Shown: in pieces, positions 46,447 to 54,925 of the stretch
Layout: each line of letters begins with the position of its first letter
How positions within the stretch are numbered: the stretch's first letter is position 1
Source: Hymenobacter artigasi
Lineage (GTDB): Bacteria; Bacteroidota; Bacteroidia; Cytophagales; Hymenobacteraceae
NCBI RefSeq assembly: GCF_012275535.1
Contig: NZ_JAAVTK010000002.1
Coordinates: 498,208-562,207 of the forward strand
Direction of reading: 5' to 3'
DNA: 64,000 nt
Position numbers and translations under genes: made by a program
Notes under the pieces: model-generated
Told to the model about the DNA's origin: nothing
The model's database searches: none
Seen by the model: the letters and a program-made list of their open reading frames with translations, nothing else

Positions 46447-47565
46447 TCATGCTTCGCTGTGCGCTGCATGACGGCCTTTTTGAACACCTACCGCCCCCAC
46501 CGGCAGGCGCAGCTCGGCCGTTACGGTATCGGCCTGCCGGGCATCGTTGCCGATGGCGAGGCTGGCCGTGGGGCCAAAGAGCAGCTGCAGGCGCTCGTGG
46601 GCGTTGGGCAGGCCGATGCCGGTGTGGTCGAGGGCGGCGGGATTGGGCTGGTAGTGGCCGGGGTTGCGCACGGTGATGAGCACCTGGCCGGGCTGTTCCA
46701 ACTGGGCCGAAATGTGGATAGCCCCCCCGCCCGGCCGGGGCGCAATGCCGTGCTTTATGGCATTTTCGACCAGCAATTGCAGCGTCATGGGCGGCAGCAG
46801 CACCTCCAGGGTGGCAGGGGCCACGTCGAGGGTGAAGCGCAGGCGCTCTTCGAGCTGCAGGGTTTCGAGGGTGAGGTAATGGGCCACGATTTCGAGCTCG
46901 CGGGCCAGCGGCACCTGCTCGCGGGTGTTGAGCTGCAGGGAATAGCGCAGCAGGTCGGAGAGGTGCGTCATCATCTCGCGGGCGCGCAGCGGGTTTTCCA
47001 GCACCAGCGCCCGGATGTTGTTGAGGCCGTTGAAGAGAAAGTGCGGGTTAATCTGGGCCTTGAGGGTGCGCATCTCGGCATCGCGCACGGCGGCGGTCAG
47101 CTTCCATTTTTCCACCTCGGCCCGCTGGAGATTATCGAAGTAGTGCAAGCTGAAATAGGCCCCCGACCACAGCCAGAACGCGAAAAACGAGTTGGCCGCG
47201 TAGCCCACGTACTGCATCCACGGGAAGCCCTGGCCGGTGCCAAGCGAGTGCGTGAGCCAGAGCAGCACCACCACCAGCGCGCCCACCACCACCTGGCTGG
47301 CCACAGCAAGGCCCAGGTTCGCCAGTAGCAGCCGCGGCAGCAGTGCCCGCAGCGGCAGCCGCGTCCAGCCGTGGCGCCGCATCCACAGCCGCAGCAGGTG
47401 GCTGCACCCCAGCAGCGTACCTGCCACAATTGCCTCGATGGGAATAACCAGCGGCGAAAACTTCCCAAACACAGCGGCCAGCAGCACCCCCAGCGCCCCA
47501 TACAAGCCCCACCCCACGGTTTGGAGCGTCCAATACAAGCGGGTGTGAGAAGTGAGCGGCGGCAT
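46447..47565 (-). CDS. LytS-like sensor histidine kinase (His_kinase family)
   Basis: A 372-residue membrane sensor. The N-terminal half has four hydrophobic helices (for example LYGALGVLLAAVFG and VVVGALVVVLLWL), so sensing is probably in the membrane. The kinase core has NPHFLFNGLNNIRAL with phospho-acceptor His175. The ATP-lid blocks are NAIKHGIAP and GIGLPNAHERLQLLFG. The ATG at 47565 is chosen over a TTG start nine codons upstream. It pairs with the LytTR regulator downstream. Confidence 0.92.
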   Translation of the reverse strand: MPPLTSHTRLYWTLQTVGWGLYGALGVLLAAVFGKFSPLVIPIEAIVAGTLLGCSHLLRLWMRRHGWTRLPLRALLPRLLLANLGLAVASQVVVGALVVVLLWLTHSLGTGQGFPWMQYVGYAANSFFAFWLWSGAYFSLHYFDNLQRAEVEKWKLTAAVRDAEMRTLKAQINPHFLFNGLNNIRALVLENPLRAREMMTHLSDLLRYSLQLNTREQVPLARELEIVAHYLTLETLQLEERLRFTLDVAPATLEVLLPPMTLQLLVENAIKHGIAPRPGGGAIHISAQLEQPGQVLITVRNPGHYQPNPAALDHTGIGLPNAHERLQLLFGPTASLAIGNDARQADTVTAELRLPVGAVGVQKGRHAAHSEA

Positions 47566-47649
47566 GGCAACGGGCAATAGCGAAGCGGGCAAGTTACGCG
47601 GTCGGGCCGCGAAGAGCCGCCTGAACCAGCCGGCGCGGGCGGCAGCAGC

Positions 47650-48594
47650 TTATTTTTTGCTCAGCGCGGGCTGCTTTAGGAAAGTATCTGCCTGCGCCAG
47701 AAGCCATTGGGGGTCGTCGTACATCAGGAAGTGGCGGCCGGCTTCCGACATTTCGATGCGCGCCTGCGGCAGCCTGGCGTACTGCTGCGCGAATACGGCG
47801 CGGATGCTCTGCTTGGTGGCCCCATACGGCACGTAGGCCGCCCAGGCCCCCAGCACCAGCACCGGCTGCCGGATGCGGCCCAGGTCGGGGCGCAGGTCGG
47901 TGGTGTAGAGGTCGTACATGGCCTGGGCCGCGGTGGCAGGGTCCGAAGCCACGCCCCAGCGGACCACCTGCGTGATGCGGGCCGTGTCGGTGACCATGCC
48001 GGCCGCCATTTCGCGCTGGGCAGCCCGCGGCAAATGGCCTCGGCTCATCTCGGTGCGCAGGGCGGTGACCTGGGGTTTCACCGTTTCTACGGTAGCGGCG
48101 GGGTTTTGCACGGCCGCCAGAAAAGGCAGCGAGTCCACAATCACGAGCGGGCCGATGGCCTCGGGCTGGGCTACGCTCAGGGCCAGCGCCAGGAAGCCGC
48201 CCAGGCTGTGGCCCACCACCACGGGCCGGGTCAGCTTCTGGGTTTTGATGTAGGCCAGCAGCTGGTCGCGCACGGCCGGCAGCAGCGGGTCCGTCACCGC
48301 CACCGGCGCGGTGCCTCCAAAGCCGGCCAGCGAGATGATGTGGCACTGGTACTGGCGCTGGTAGTGGGCCACGGTTTCGTCCCACACCGCGCCGGGGCAG
48401 TTCAGGCCGGGAATGAGCAGCATGGGCTGGCCCTTGCCCACCACCCGCACCGTGAAGGTGGGGTGCAAGGCAGGATTATCGGCCACGACTTTTGCGGCGG
48501 GCGCGGCGGCCGGATTGGTGGCGAAAGCAGCGCCGGCCGCGCTCAGCAGCAACAGCGACAAGGACAGGCGGCAGGCGAAAGCAGCAGTTTTCAT
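47650..48594 (-). CDS. Alpha/beta hydrolase, exported
   Basis: A 314-residue hydrolase. A signal peptide (MKTAAFACRLSLSLLLLSAA) precedes the core, with oxyanion region LLIPGLNCPG and nucleophile Ser130 in VGHSLGG. The likely catalytic His is in SEAGRHFLMYDDPQ. It resembles esterase/lactonase-type hydrolases; the substrate is unknown. It lies 84 bases upstream of the histidine kinase start on the same strand, so possible cotranscription is not excluded. Confidence 0.87.
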   Translation of the reverse strand: MKTAAFACRLSLSLLLLSAAGAAFATNPAAAPAAKVVADNPALHPTFTVRVVGKGQPMLLIPGLNCPGAVWDETVAHYQRQYQCHIISLAGFGGTAPVAVTDPLLPAVRDQLLAYIKTQKLTRPVVVGHSLGGFLALALSVAQPEAIGPLVIVDSLPFLAAVQNPAATVETVKPQVTALRTEMSRGHLPRAAQREMAAGMVTDTARITQVVRWGVASDPATAAQAMYDLYTTDLRPDLGRIRQPVLVLGAWAAYVPYGATKQSIRAVFAQQYARLPQARIEMSEAGRHFLMYDDPQWLLAQADTFLKQPALSKK

Positions 48595-48744
48595 CGGGTA
48601 AGTATGGGGTTGTTGGTGATTGAATAACCCAAACTTACCGGCCCGACGCAGCGACCGAAACGGAATTTAAGTGAACGGTATTCCAGCCGGCTGAACGGGC
48701 GGAATGGCGGCTGAATGGCGAATGCTGTAATAGCTTAAAGGTCG

Positions 48745-48850
48745 AACGGTCATGTCGAGCGCAGCCGAGACATCTCGCGTGTGGAAGTAACTCAATCGAA
48801 TGGATTACTACTGCACGCGAGATGTCTCGGCTGCGCTCGACATGACCGTT
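48745..48850. repeat. 36-bp perfect inverted repeat (GTCATGTCGAGC family)
   Basis: Bases 48745-48780 are the exact reverse complement of 48815-48850 (36 bp). The arms contain ATGTCGAGCGCAGCCGAGAC. The loop is 34 bases with partial further pairing. It lies between the hydrolase start and the pectate lyase stop. The layout and flanking ACGGTCATG resemble the repeat at 54785-54872. Confidence 0.92.
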
Positions 48851-48872
48851 AATATATATTCAGGCCGTGCCC

Positions 48873-50363
48873 CTACTTCCCTCCCAACGCCACCAGGCTA
48901 TTCAAATAGCTTTCCAGGTTGGTGTAGCCATCGGTAGCGCGCAGGGCGCGGTCGGCGGCATTTTTAGGGTTCAGGTGGTGGGCTTTTTCCCAGGCGTCGG
49001 GCATGCCGTCGTGGTCGGTATCGAGGGGCGCGGGGGTCGATTTCAGCACCGGCCAGGCTTTTTGCGAGATGCTGTAGGGCGTGCCGTGCGGGTAGTGGCC
49101 CTGCACGTCGATGATGGTGCCGGTGCGGGTGCGCACCTCGCGCACAATGCGCTGGTCGAGCGTATCGCGTTGCGGGCAGATGGCCCCCGCGCCGTTCAGC
49201 ACGGCCTCGTAGGCAGCGGGGGCCGTTTGCAGGGCCAGCGGGCCCAGGTCGAACGGCGTGGTTACTTTCGACTGCGCGGTATCGGCGGGGGTGCCGCCGT
49301 TCATCACCACGCCGCGCCAGTTGCGGGCCGTCACGGCGGGCGAGCCGTCTACGTAGTTGCCCGTCAGGTAAAACTTGCCGTAGGGCAGGCGGCCTTTTTC
49401 CTTGTCTAGTTTGTACGGGTTCAGCACCTGGGCCTGCACTTTGGGGTTGGTGCCGGGGCCGGGCTTGTAGTAGTTGTTCACCACGTTGTAATTGCCGCCC
49501 TCGCCGGCGTACACGTTGTTTTCGCCCCAGTCGTAAATCACGTTGTTGCTGAAATCGACGTTCTCGAACCCTGCCGCGTGGGTGTAGCGGCTGCCGTTGA
49601 AGCGCGGTGTGCGGTTTTTGCAGTGCGCAAACAGGTTGTGGTGAAACGAGGAATGCTGCCCACCCCAGATGCCGCCGAAGCCGTGGCGCTCGAAGTCGGT
49701 ATCGCCGGCTTCGTAGTGATAGGAGTAGTTCAGCGGCTCGGCCATAATGTTCCATTGCAGGGTGGTGCTGTCGCCCTCGTACACCGACATGGCCTCGTCG
49801 GTGCTCCAGCTCATCGAGCAATGGTCCACGATGAGGTGGTTGTTGCGGGTGCCGCCGAAGGCATCATCGCCGCCCGCGCCGTCCACAAAGCCCTGGTTCT
49901 GGTTCTTATCACCCATCCGGAAGCGGATGAAGCGCACAATCACATTATTGGCCTTCACCGATACCGGATAGTCGGCCAGGCAAATGCCGCCGCCGGGGGC
50001 CGTCTGGCCCGCGATGGTGGTATTGCCCTTGCTGATGGTGAGCGGCGATAACAGGTGAATGGTGCCCGACACCCGAAAGACGATGGTGCGGGCCGGGGCT
50101 TTGGCCGCGTTCAGCTGCACGGCGTAGCGCAGGCTGCCGGGCTGGCCGTCATCGAGCAGGTTGGTGACTTCGAGCACCGTGGTGGGCATTGCCGCCGTGC
50201 CCCGCCCGCCGGTGGTGAAGCGCCCCGCACCCTCGGCCCCCGGAAACGCCACCAGGCCCTGCGCCCAGCTGGTAGCCGGCAGCAGCAACAAGCTCAGACC
50301 CAACAGGTGAAGCCCGCGTACCGGACGCAGGCAGGCAAAAAGAGGTTTAGGAAATTTGGGCAT
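48873..50363 (-). CDS. Pectate lyase-like secreted protein
   Basis: A 496-residue protein. The signal peptide ends PATSWAQG. A right-handed beta-helix follows with Pel-type features: VFRVSGTIHL, TIAGQTAPGGGICLADYP, VIVRFIRFRMGD, NHLIVDHCSMSWSTDE and HNLFAHCKNRTPRF. The end has LDTDHDGMPDAWE, a thrombospondin type 3-like calcium loop. Members of this group cleave pectate; exact specificity cannot be told. ATG at 50363 fits the signal peptide; the frame extends 47 codons further. Divergent from the 160-residue gene at 50609. Confidence 0.9.
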   Translation of the reverse strand: MPKFPKPLFACLRPVRGLHLLGLSLLLLPATSWAQGLVAFPGAEGAGRFTTGGRGTAAMPTTVLEVTNLLDDGQPGSLRYAVQLNAAKAPARTIVFRVSGTIHLLSPLTISKGNTTIAGQTAPGGGICLADYPVSVKANNVIVRFIRFRMGDKNQNQGFVDGAGGDDAFGGTRNNHLIVDHCSMSWSTDEAMSVYEGDSTTLQWNIMAEPLNYSYHYEAGDTDFERHGFGGIWGGQHSSFHHNLFAHCKNRTPRFNGSRYTHAAGFENVDFSNNVIYDWGENNVYAGEGGNYNVVNNYYKPGPGTNPKVQAQVLNPYKLDKEKGRLPYGKFYLTGNYVDGSPAVTARNWRGVVMNGGTPADTAQSKVTTPFDLGPLALQTAPAAYEAVLNGAGAICPQRDTLDQRIVREVRTRTGTIIDVQGHYPHGTPYSISQKAWPVLKSTPAPLDTDHDGMPDAWEKAHHLNPKNAADRALRATDGYTNLESYLNSLVALGGK

Positions 50364-50608
50364 ACTGGTTAATTGAGGCAACAACTTGCTCCCGACTGCG
50401 TGAATAGGGCATGAAACTCCCCTTTTTGAAACTAAGTAAAAACCAGGCCAGTTGAATAGTACAGCTACTTGACCGGCCTCGGCTCGCCCGAAAAGTCGCA
50501 CCACAACTATATCATTTCGATAAAAATTATACCTATTATTAACACAGGTTAATTATTAATCAATATCTTCACATTCATCCCTGCACGCTCGTTTTAATCC
50601 GCTTACCT

Positions 50609-51091
50609 ATGCGCCCATTTTTTCTCGCCGCCGCAGTAACTTTTTTTGCCCTGGGCAGCAGCCTGACCGTGGCCGCTCAAAGCGCCAGCACGCTGGCACC
50701 GGCCGGCAATGCCCAAGACCGCATCGCCATGTCGTCGCGGCCGGCGGCCAGCAGCGCGGCCCGGCCCATGCGCCTGGCGTGCGCGCCCCTCACCGGCACC
50801 ATTTATGAGCCCAACGGCCGGCCCCTGGTGGGCGCCACGCTGCTCGTGAAAGGCACCCACGATGTATATGTAACCGATGCGGAAGGCAAATTCCACCTCA
50901 CCGACCCCGTGTACCAGGGCCAGACGCTGGTGGTGGGCGCGGCCGGCTACACGCCCCAGGAAATTGCCCTCACCGACTGCACGCTGCCGCGCCTGGTGCT
51001 GGAGCAGGCCGACGGTGCCCGCATTAAGCGCAACGGCAAGCGCGCCGGCCAGGTCGTACGCTTCAACAACCGGAGCACCAATCTGAAATAA
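50609..51091 (+). CDS. Standalone carboxypeptidase-regulatory-like domain protein
   Basis: A 160-residue exported protein. The signal peptide runs to about ALGSSLTVAAQ. The only recognisable domain is a CarboxypepD_reg-like beta-sandwich (GTIYEPNGRPLVGATLLVK, then TDAEGKFHLTDP). This domain usually forms the N-terminus of TonB-dependent receptors; here it stands alone with a basic C-terminal tail (RIKRNGKRAGQVVRF). Function unknown. A strong hairpin follows. Confidence 0.78.
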   Translation: MRPFFLAAAVTFFALGSSLTVAAQSASTLAPAGNAQDRIAMSSRPAASSAARPMRLACAPLTGTIYEPNGRPLVGATLLVKGTHDVYVTDAEGKFHLTDPVYQGQTLVVGAAGYTPQEIALTDCTLPRLVLEQADGARIKRNGKRAGQVVRFNNRSTNLK

Positions 51092-51463
51092 GAAGCTTCG
51101 AGCGGGCCGGTTTTTGGATTTAGGCCGGGTTCGCGCATCGCACGGATAAGGTGCGGAATACCTGATGAAAAAGAGTGGTGCCACGGCTTCAGGGTCGGGG
51201 CACCACTCTTTTTTTGGCCATCGGGTGAGCGAATGAGGGGCACAAGAGCCGAATCGAGCCGGTTGAGGTTATTGATTTATAGCAAGATTAAAAATACATT
51301 AAGAACTTATTAATACAGAAAAATAAATCATTTGTGCTATATATGTGGAATAAATCACTAAATTAGCTATTATTCTCCACTACCTGGGGTAGGAACCGAC
51401 ACTCGAAGCCAGCGCCCGAAACGCTGATTTTGCGCCAGGAACCTGCTTCGTTACGGTCAGTCT
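51092..51463. other. 372-base spacer before the exopolysaccharide locus
   Basis: It begins with the terminator at 51168-51213. From about 51270 to 51390 the DNA is strongly AT-rich. TAAATTAG near 51359 is one mismatch from the -7 consensus, but the nearest TTG is 24 bases away. No gene is seen. This is the likely promoter region for the locus. Confidence 0.45.
51168..51213 (+). terminator. Intrinsic terminator ahead of the exopolysaccharide locus
   Basis: AAAAAGAGTGGTGCC (51168-51182) pairs perfectly with GGCACCACTCTTTTT (51199-51213), a 15-bp stem, with more T following. It lies about 77 bases past the 160-residue gene. Confidence 0.9.
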
Positions 51464-52246
51464 ATGAACTCATTGTTTTACTTCCGCGTGTGGGTTCTGG
51501 GGTTGGTATTGGCAGGGCTGGGCTCGTGCGTATCGCAGCAGCAGCTGCCGTACCTGCAGGGCAAGGACTACTCGACCCGGGCGGCGGTGCAGGTCGATAA
51601 TGAGCGGCAGGTGTACCGGCTGCAGCCCGGCGACGTGCTCAGCATCCGGGTGCAGAGCGTGCAGCCGGCCCTGAACGACTTGTTCAGCGTGACCAGCGGG
51701 CAGAACATTCAGAGCGGCGACCCGGGCAACATTTTCTCCTCCGGGTACTCTGTGGACGATACCGGCAGCATCAACCTGCCCACGGCGGGACGGCTGAAAG
51801 TAGCTGGCCTCACGGTGGAAGAAACCCAGCAGCTTATTCAGAAGGAAGTAGCCCGCTTCATGCGCGAATCCAACGTCCTGGTGAAGCTTACCAGCTTCAA
51901 GCTCACCATACTGGGCGAGGTACGGGCACCGGGGCGCTACTTCGTGTACAACTCGCAGGCCACCGTGCTGGAGGCCCTGGGCCTAGCCGGCGACATCGGC
52001 GAGTTTGGCAACCGCACCAATATCAAGCTGATACGGCAGACGCCCAAGGGCTCGGAAGTGGTGCTCCTCGACCTGACCGACCCCAACCTGCTACGGTCCA
52101 AGTACTACTACCTGCTGCCCAACGACGCCCTGTACGTGGAGCCGCTGAAGGCCCGCACCAGCCGCGGCAACGCCAACAACCTCGGGTTGGTATTCGGTGG
52201 CCTTTCGAGCATTATTCTGCTCCTGAGCTTCATTAAGGTTAATTGA
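51464..52246 (+). CDS. Polysaccharide export protein (Wza-like lipoprotein)
   Basis: A 260-residue outer-membrane export lipoprotein. The signal peptide ends at LGSC (lipobox). The Poly_export domain has YRLQPGDVLSIRVQSV and STAGR-like LPTAGRLKVAGLTVEE. An SLBB domain follows (LTILGEVRAPGRYFVYN). A C-terminal hydrophobic helix (GLVFGGLSSIILLLSFI) matches the amphipathic exit helix of Wza. It opens the locus and is followed by the tyrosine kinase after an inverted repeat. Confidence 0.92.
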   Translation: MNSLFYFRVWVLGLVLAGLGSCVSQQQLPYLQGKDYSTRAAVQVDNERQVYRLQPGDVLSIRVQSVQPALNDLFSVTSGQNIQSGDPGNIFSSGYSVDDTGSINLPTAGRLKVAGLTVEETQQLIQKEVARFMRESNVLVKLTSFKLTILGEVRAPGRYFVYNSQATVLEALGLAGDIGEFGNRTNIKLIRQTPKGSEVVLLDLTDPNLLRSKYYYLLPNDALYVEPLKARTSRGNANNLGLVFGGLSSIILLLSFIKVN

Positions 52247-52251
52247 GATAA

Positions 52252-52333
52252 GAGTTAAGAATTAGAAGTTAAGCGTTAAAAATCATGGAGTTCGCATCTC
52301 AACTCCTAACGCTCAACTTCTAAATTTCAACTC
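52252..52333. repeat. Inverted repeat, AGTTAAAAGTT family
   Basis: TTAGAAGTTAAGCGTTA (52262-52278) pairs with 52307-52323 with one mismatch. The outer GAGTT (52252-52256) pairs with AACTC (52329-52333). The arms use the same AGTTAA/TTAACT words as 20151-20219 and 35116-35190. It lies in the spacer between the Wza-like and Wzc-like genes. Confidence 0.8.
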
Positions 52334-52363
52334 AATCAGCCCAACTTTTCTCTGCTTCTGACT

Positions 52364-54748
52364 ATGGAAACCCGGCCCGCTCCTGACGAGATTGATTTGC
52401 ACGCGCTGTTTTTTAAGCTGCGCACCCGCTGGCCGCTGTTTGTGCTGGCCCTGCTGCTGGCGGGCGGCAGCGCCTACCTGTACCTGAAGGTGAAGGCCCC
52501 AGTGTACGCTTTCCGGTCTACCATGCTGCTCGGTGACCAGGGCACCGGCTCGAAACAGGCCCAGGAGCTGCTCCAGATGCTGCAGGTGCACGAAAAAGGA
52601 CCCAAGATGGAGGACGAGCTGGGCGTGCTTACATCGGCCGAGTTTGTGCGGCAGGCCGTGGCCCGGCTGCCCTACGCCGTGAGCTACTACGCCCAGCCGG
52701 CCACCTGGCTGAACACGCTGCGGCCGTTGCAGGTGCGCGAGCGGGCGGCGGGCGCGGTGCCGTTTCGGGTCTGGGTCGATTTGCAGGCGCCGCAGCTGGC
52801 CGGCGTGCCCATTTACGTGGAGCCGGCCGGGCCGGGCCGCTTCCGGCTGCACGCCACGGCCAAGAAAGGGGGCCTTTTCAGCCTGCCCACCAGCGAGCGG
52901 ATTTCAGACATCGCCGATGTGAGCGTGGACCAGACCGGTACCTGGGGCGATACCCTGCGCTCGCGCCTGCTCACGGCCGTTATCCGGCAGGAGCCGGGCA
53001 TGCCGTTTGGGCAGGAGCCGGCGGCCTACTACTTCGTGCTGAACGACCTGAACGGCGCGGCCGGCCAGTACCAGGGCAGCCTGGCCGTGCGGCCCATCGA
53101 CCACGAGTCGCGCATTATCGAGCTGACCACCAAAAACACGGTTTCGGCCAAGGGCACGCAGTTTCTGGACACGCTAATGGCGCAGTACATTGCCGAAGAC
53201 CTGCGCGAGAAGGACCAGACCGGCCGCAAAACGCTGACGTTCCTGAACCAGGAGATTGATAAGCTCTCGGGCCAGCGGCGGCAGTCGGCCGAGGCGCTGG
53301 CCACCTTCCGGGCCACGCGCGGGGTGCTGGACGTGGCCGCCCAGTCGAGCACGGGCATCCAGCGCATGAGCGGCCTCGAAACCGACCGCGCCCAGATTGC
53401 CACCCGCCGCAAGTACTACCAGAACATGCTGGGCTACCTGCGCGCCAACCGCAATGCCAGCCAGGTGGCCTCGCCCAGCAGCGCGGGCATTGAGGACCCC
53501 GTGCTCAACAGCCTGATTATGCAGCTAACCAACCTGAACGAGAAGCGGGCCGAGCTGAGCGCCACCGCCAGCGGCGAAAACCCGCTGCTAACAGTGCTCG
53601 ACGGCCGCATCCGCAACACCAAGGAATCGCTGATTCAGACGCTAGCCAACATGAGCCAGGCCAACGATATTTCCCTGCGCGACCTGGACAGCCAGCTAAG
53701 CCAGGTGCGCGGCCAGATGAGCCGGATGCCCGAAAGCGAGCGCCAGCTGACCTCGCTGAAAAGCACCAGCGACTTCAACGAAAAGAACTACAACTTTTTG
53801 GTAGACAAGCGAAATGAGGCCGCGATTGCGCTGGCCACCAACGCCACCGACAAGAAAGTAATCGACCCGGCGCAGCAAACCAGCGCCGGCCCCGAGTCGC
53901 CAAAACCCATGCTGGCCTGGCTGATGGCCGCCCTGGCGGGCGTGCTGCTGCCCACCGGCCTGGTGCTGCTGATGGACAAAGCCAACCGCCGCATTCAGGG
54001 CCGCGAGGACCTGGCCGAAGTAACGAGCATTCCGCTGCTGGGCGTGGTGGCGCACGGCTCGAAGCACGACAAGGTGACGATGCTGCAAGACCCCAAAGGG
54101 CCGATTGCGGAGTCGTTTCGCTCCATTCGGGTGAATTTGCAGTACCTGTCGGCGGGGATGGATAAGAAGGTGCTGGGCGTGACATCGTCCATTCCGGGCG
54201 AGGGCAAAAGCTTCTGCGCCGTGAATATTGCCACCGAGCTGGCCATGGCCGGCCGCCGCGTAATGCTGGTGGAAACCGACCTGCGCCGCCCCACCATGGC
54301 CGGCTACTTCGACCTCGACCCCCTGCCCGCCCACGGCCTGGCCAGCTACCTGCGCGAGGAAAGCACCCTGGACCAGGCCTGCCGCCCCAGCGGCGTGCCC
54401 CACCTCGACGTGATAACCTGCGGCCAGCTGCCCGCCAACCCCACCGAGCTGCTGGAGCGCCCGCGCATGGCCGAGCTCATTGCCCAGCTCCGTGCCGAGT
54501 ACGACTACGTGGTGCTCGACACGCCGCCCGTGGGCTTCGTAGCCGAATATTTCGTACTGGTGCGCTTTCTCGATGCCAACATCTATGTGGTGCGCCACAA
54601 CTACACCGAGCGCACCCTGGTGCACCAGATAAACGAGCTACACCAGTCGCAGCGCATCAAGCAGTTGTACATGATTATCAACGACATGCACTTCAACAAC
54701 AACTACGAGTACCGGTATAAGCAGAAGGCTTATCAATACGGGTATTGA
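52364..54748 (+). CDS. Wzc-like tyrosine autokinase (BY-kinase), polysaccharide co-polymerase
   Basis: A 794-residue fusion of a Wzz-type membrane domain and a bacterial tyrosine kinase. A membrane helix lies near residues 26-43 and a second near 520. Between them is a long coiled-coil periplasmic region. Walker A is SIPGEGKS at about 609-616, Walker A' MLVETDLRRP from 634, and Walker B near VVLDTPPVG. The C-terminus has six tyrosines between 781 and 794, the autophosphorylation cluster. It controls chain length and export with the Wza-like protein. No phosphatase gene is seen here. Confidence 0.93.
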   Translation: METRPAPDEIDLHALFFKLRTRWPLFVLALLLAGGSAYLYLKVKAPVYAFRSTMLLGDQGTGSKQAQELLQMLQVHEKGPKMEDELGVLTSAEFVRQAVARLPYAVSYYAQPATWLNTLRPLQVRERAAGAVPFRVWVDLQAPQLAGVPIYVEPAGPGRFRLHATAKKGGLFSLPTSERISDIADVSVDQTGTWGDTLRSRLLTAVIRQEPGMPFGQEPAAYYFVLNDLNGAAGQYQGSLAVRPIDHESRIIELTTKNTVSAKGTQFLDTLMAQYIAEDLREKDQTGRKTLTFLNQEIDKLSGQRRQSAEALATFRATRGVLDVAAQSSTGIQRMSGLETDRAQIATRRKYYQNMLGYLRANRNASQVASPSSAGIEDPVLNSLIMQLTNLNEKRAELSATASGENPLLTVLDGRIRNTKESLIQTLANMSQANDISLRDLDSQLSQVRGQMSRMPESERQLTSLKSTSDFNEKNYNFLVDKRNEAAIALATNATDKKVIDPAQQTSAGPESPKPMLAWLMAALAGVLLPTGLVLLMDKANRRIQGREDLAEVTSIPLLGVVAHGSKHDKVTMLQDPKGPIAESFRSIRVNLQYLSAGMDKKVLGVTSSIPGEGKSFCAVNIATELAMAGRRVMLVETDLRRPTMAGYFDLDPLPAHGLASYLREESTLDQACRPSGVPHLDVITCGQLPANPTELLERPRMAELIAQLRAEYDYVVLDTPPVGFVAEYFVLVRFLDANIYVVRHNYTERTLVHQINELHQSQRIKQLYMIINDMHFNNNYEYRYKQKAYQYGY

Positions 54749-54778
54749 GCGACGGTGAACGATGAAACCAGCCCGCCG

Positions 54779-54880
54779 AACGTTATGCTGAGCTTGTCGA
54801 AGCATCTCTACCGCGCTAGTAATTAATAACAACTGCAACGAAGCGGTAGAGATGCTTCGACAAGCTCAGCATGACCGTTT
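54779..54880. repeat. 30-bp perfect inverted repeat (ATGCTGAGCTTGTCGAAGC family)
   Basis: Bases 54785-54814 are the exact reverse complement of 54843-54872 (30 bp), with a 28-base loop. The arms contain GAGCTTGTCGAAGCATCTC, a word I know from dispersed repeats in many bacterial genomes. It lies in the Wzc-like to flippase spacer and shares the flanking (C)ATGACCGTT with 48841-48850. Confidence 0.9.
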
Positions 54881-54925
54881 GCTGATACCAAGCGCCCAGC
54901 GCAAACCCCAAAAACCACCACCCCA

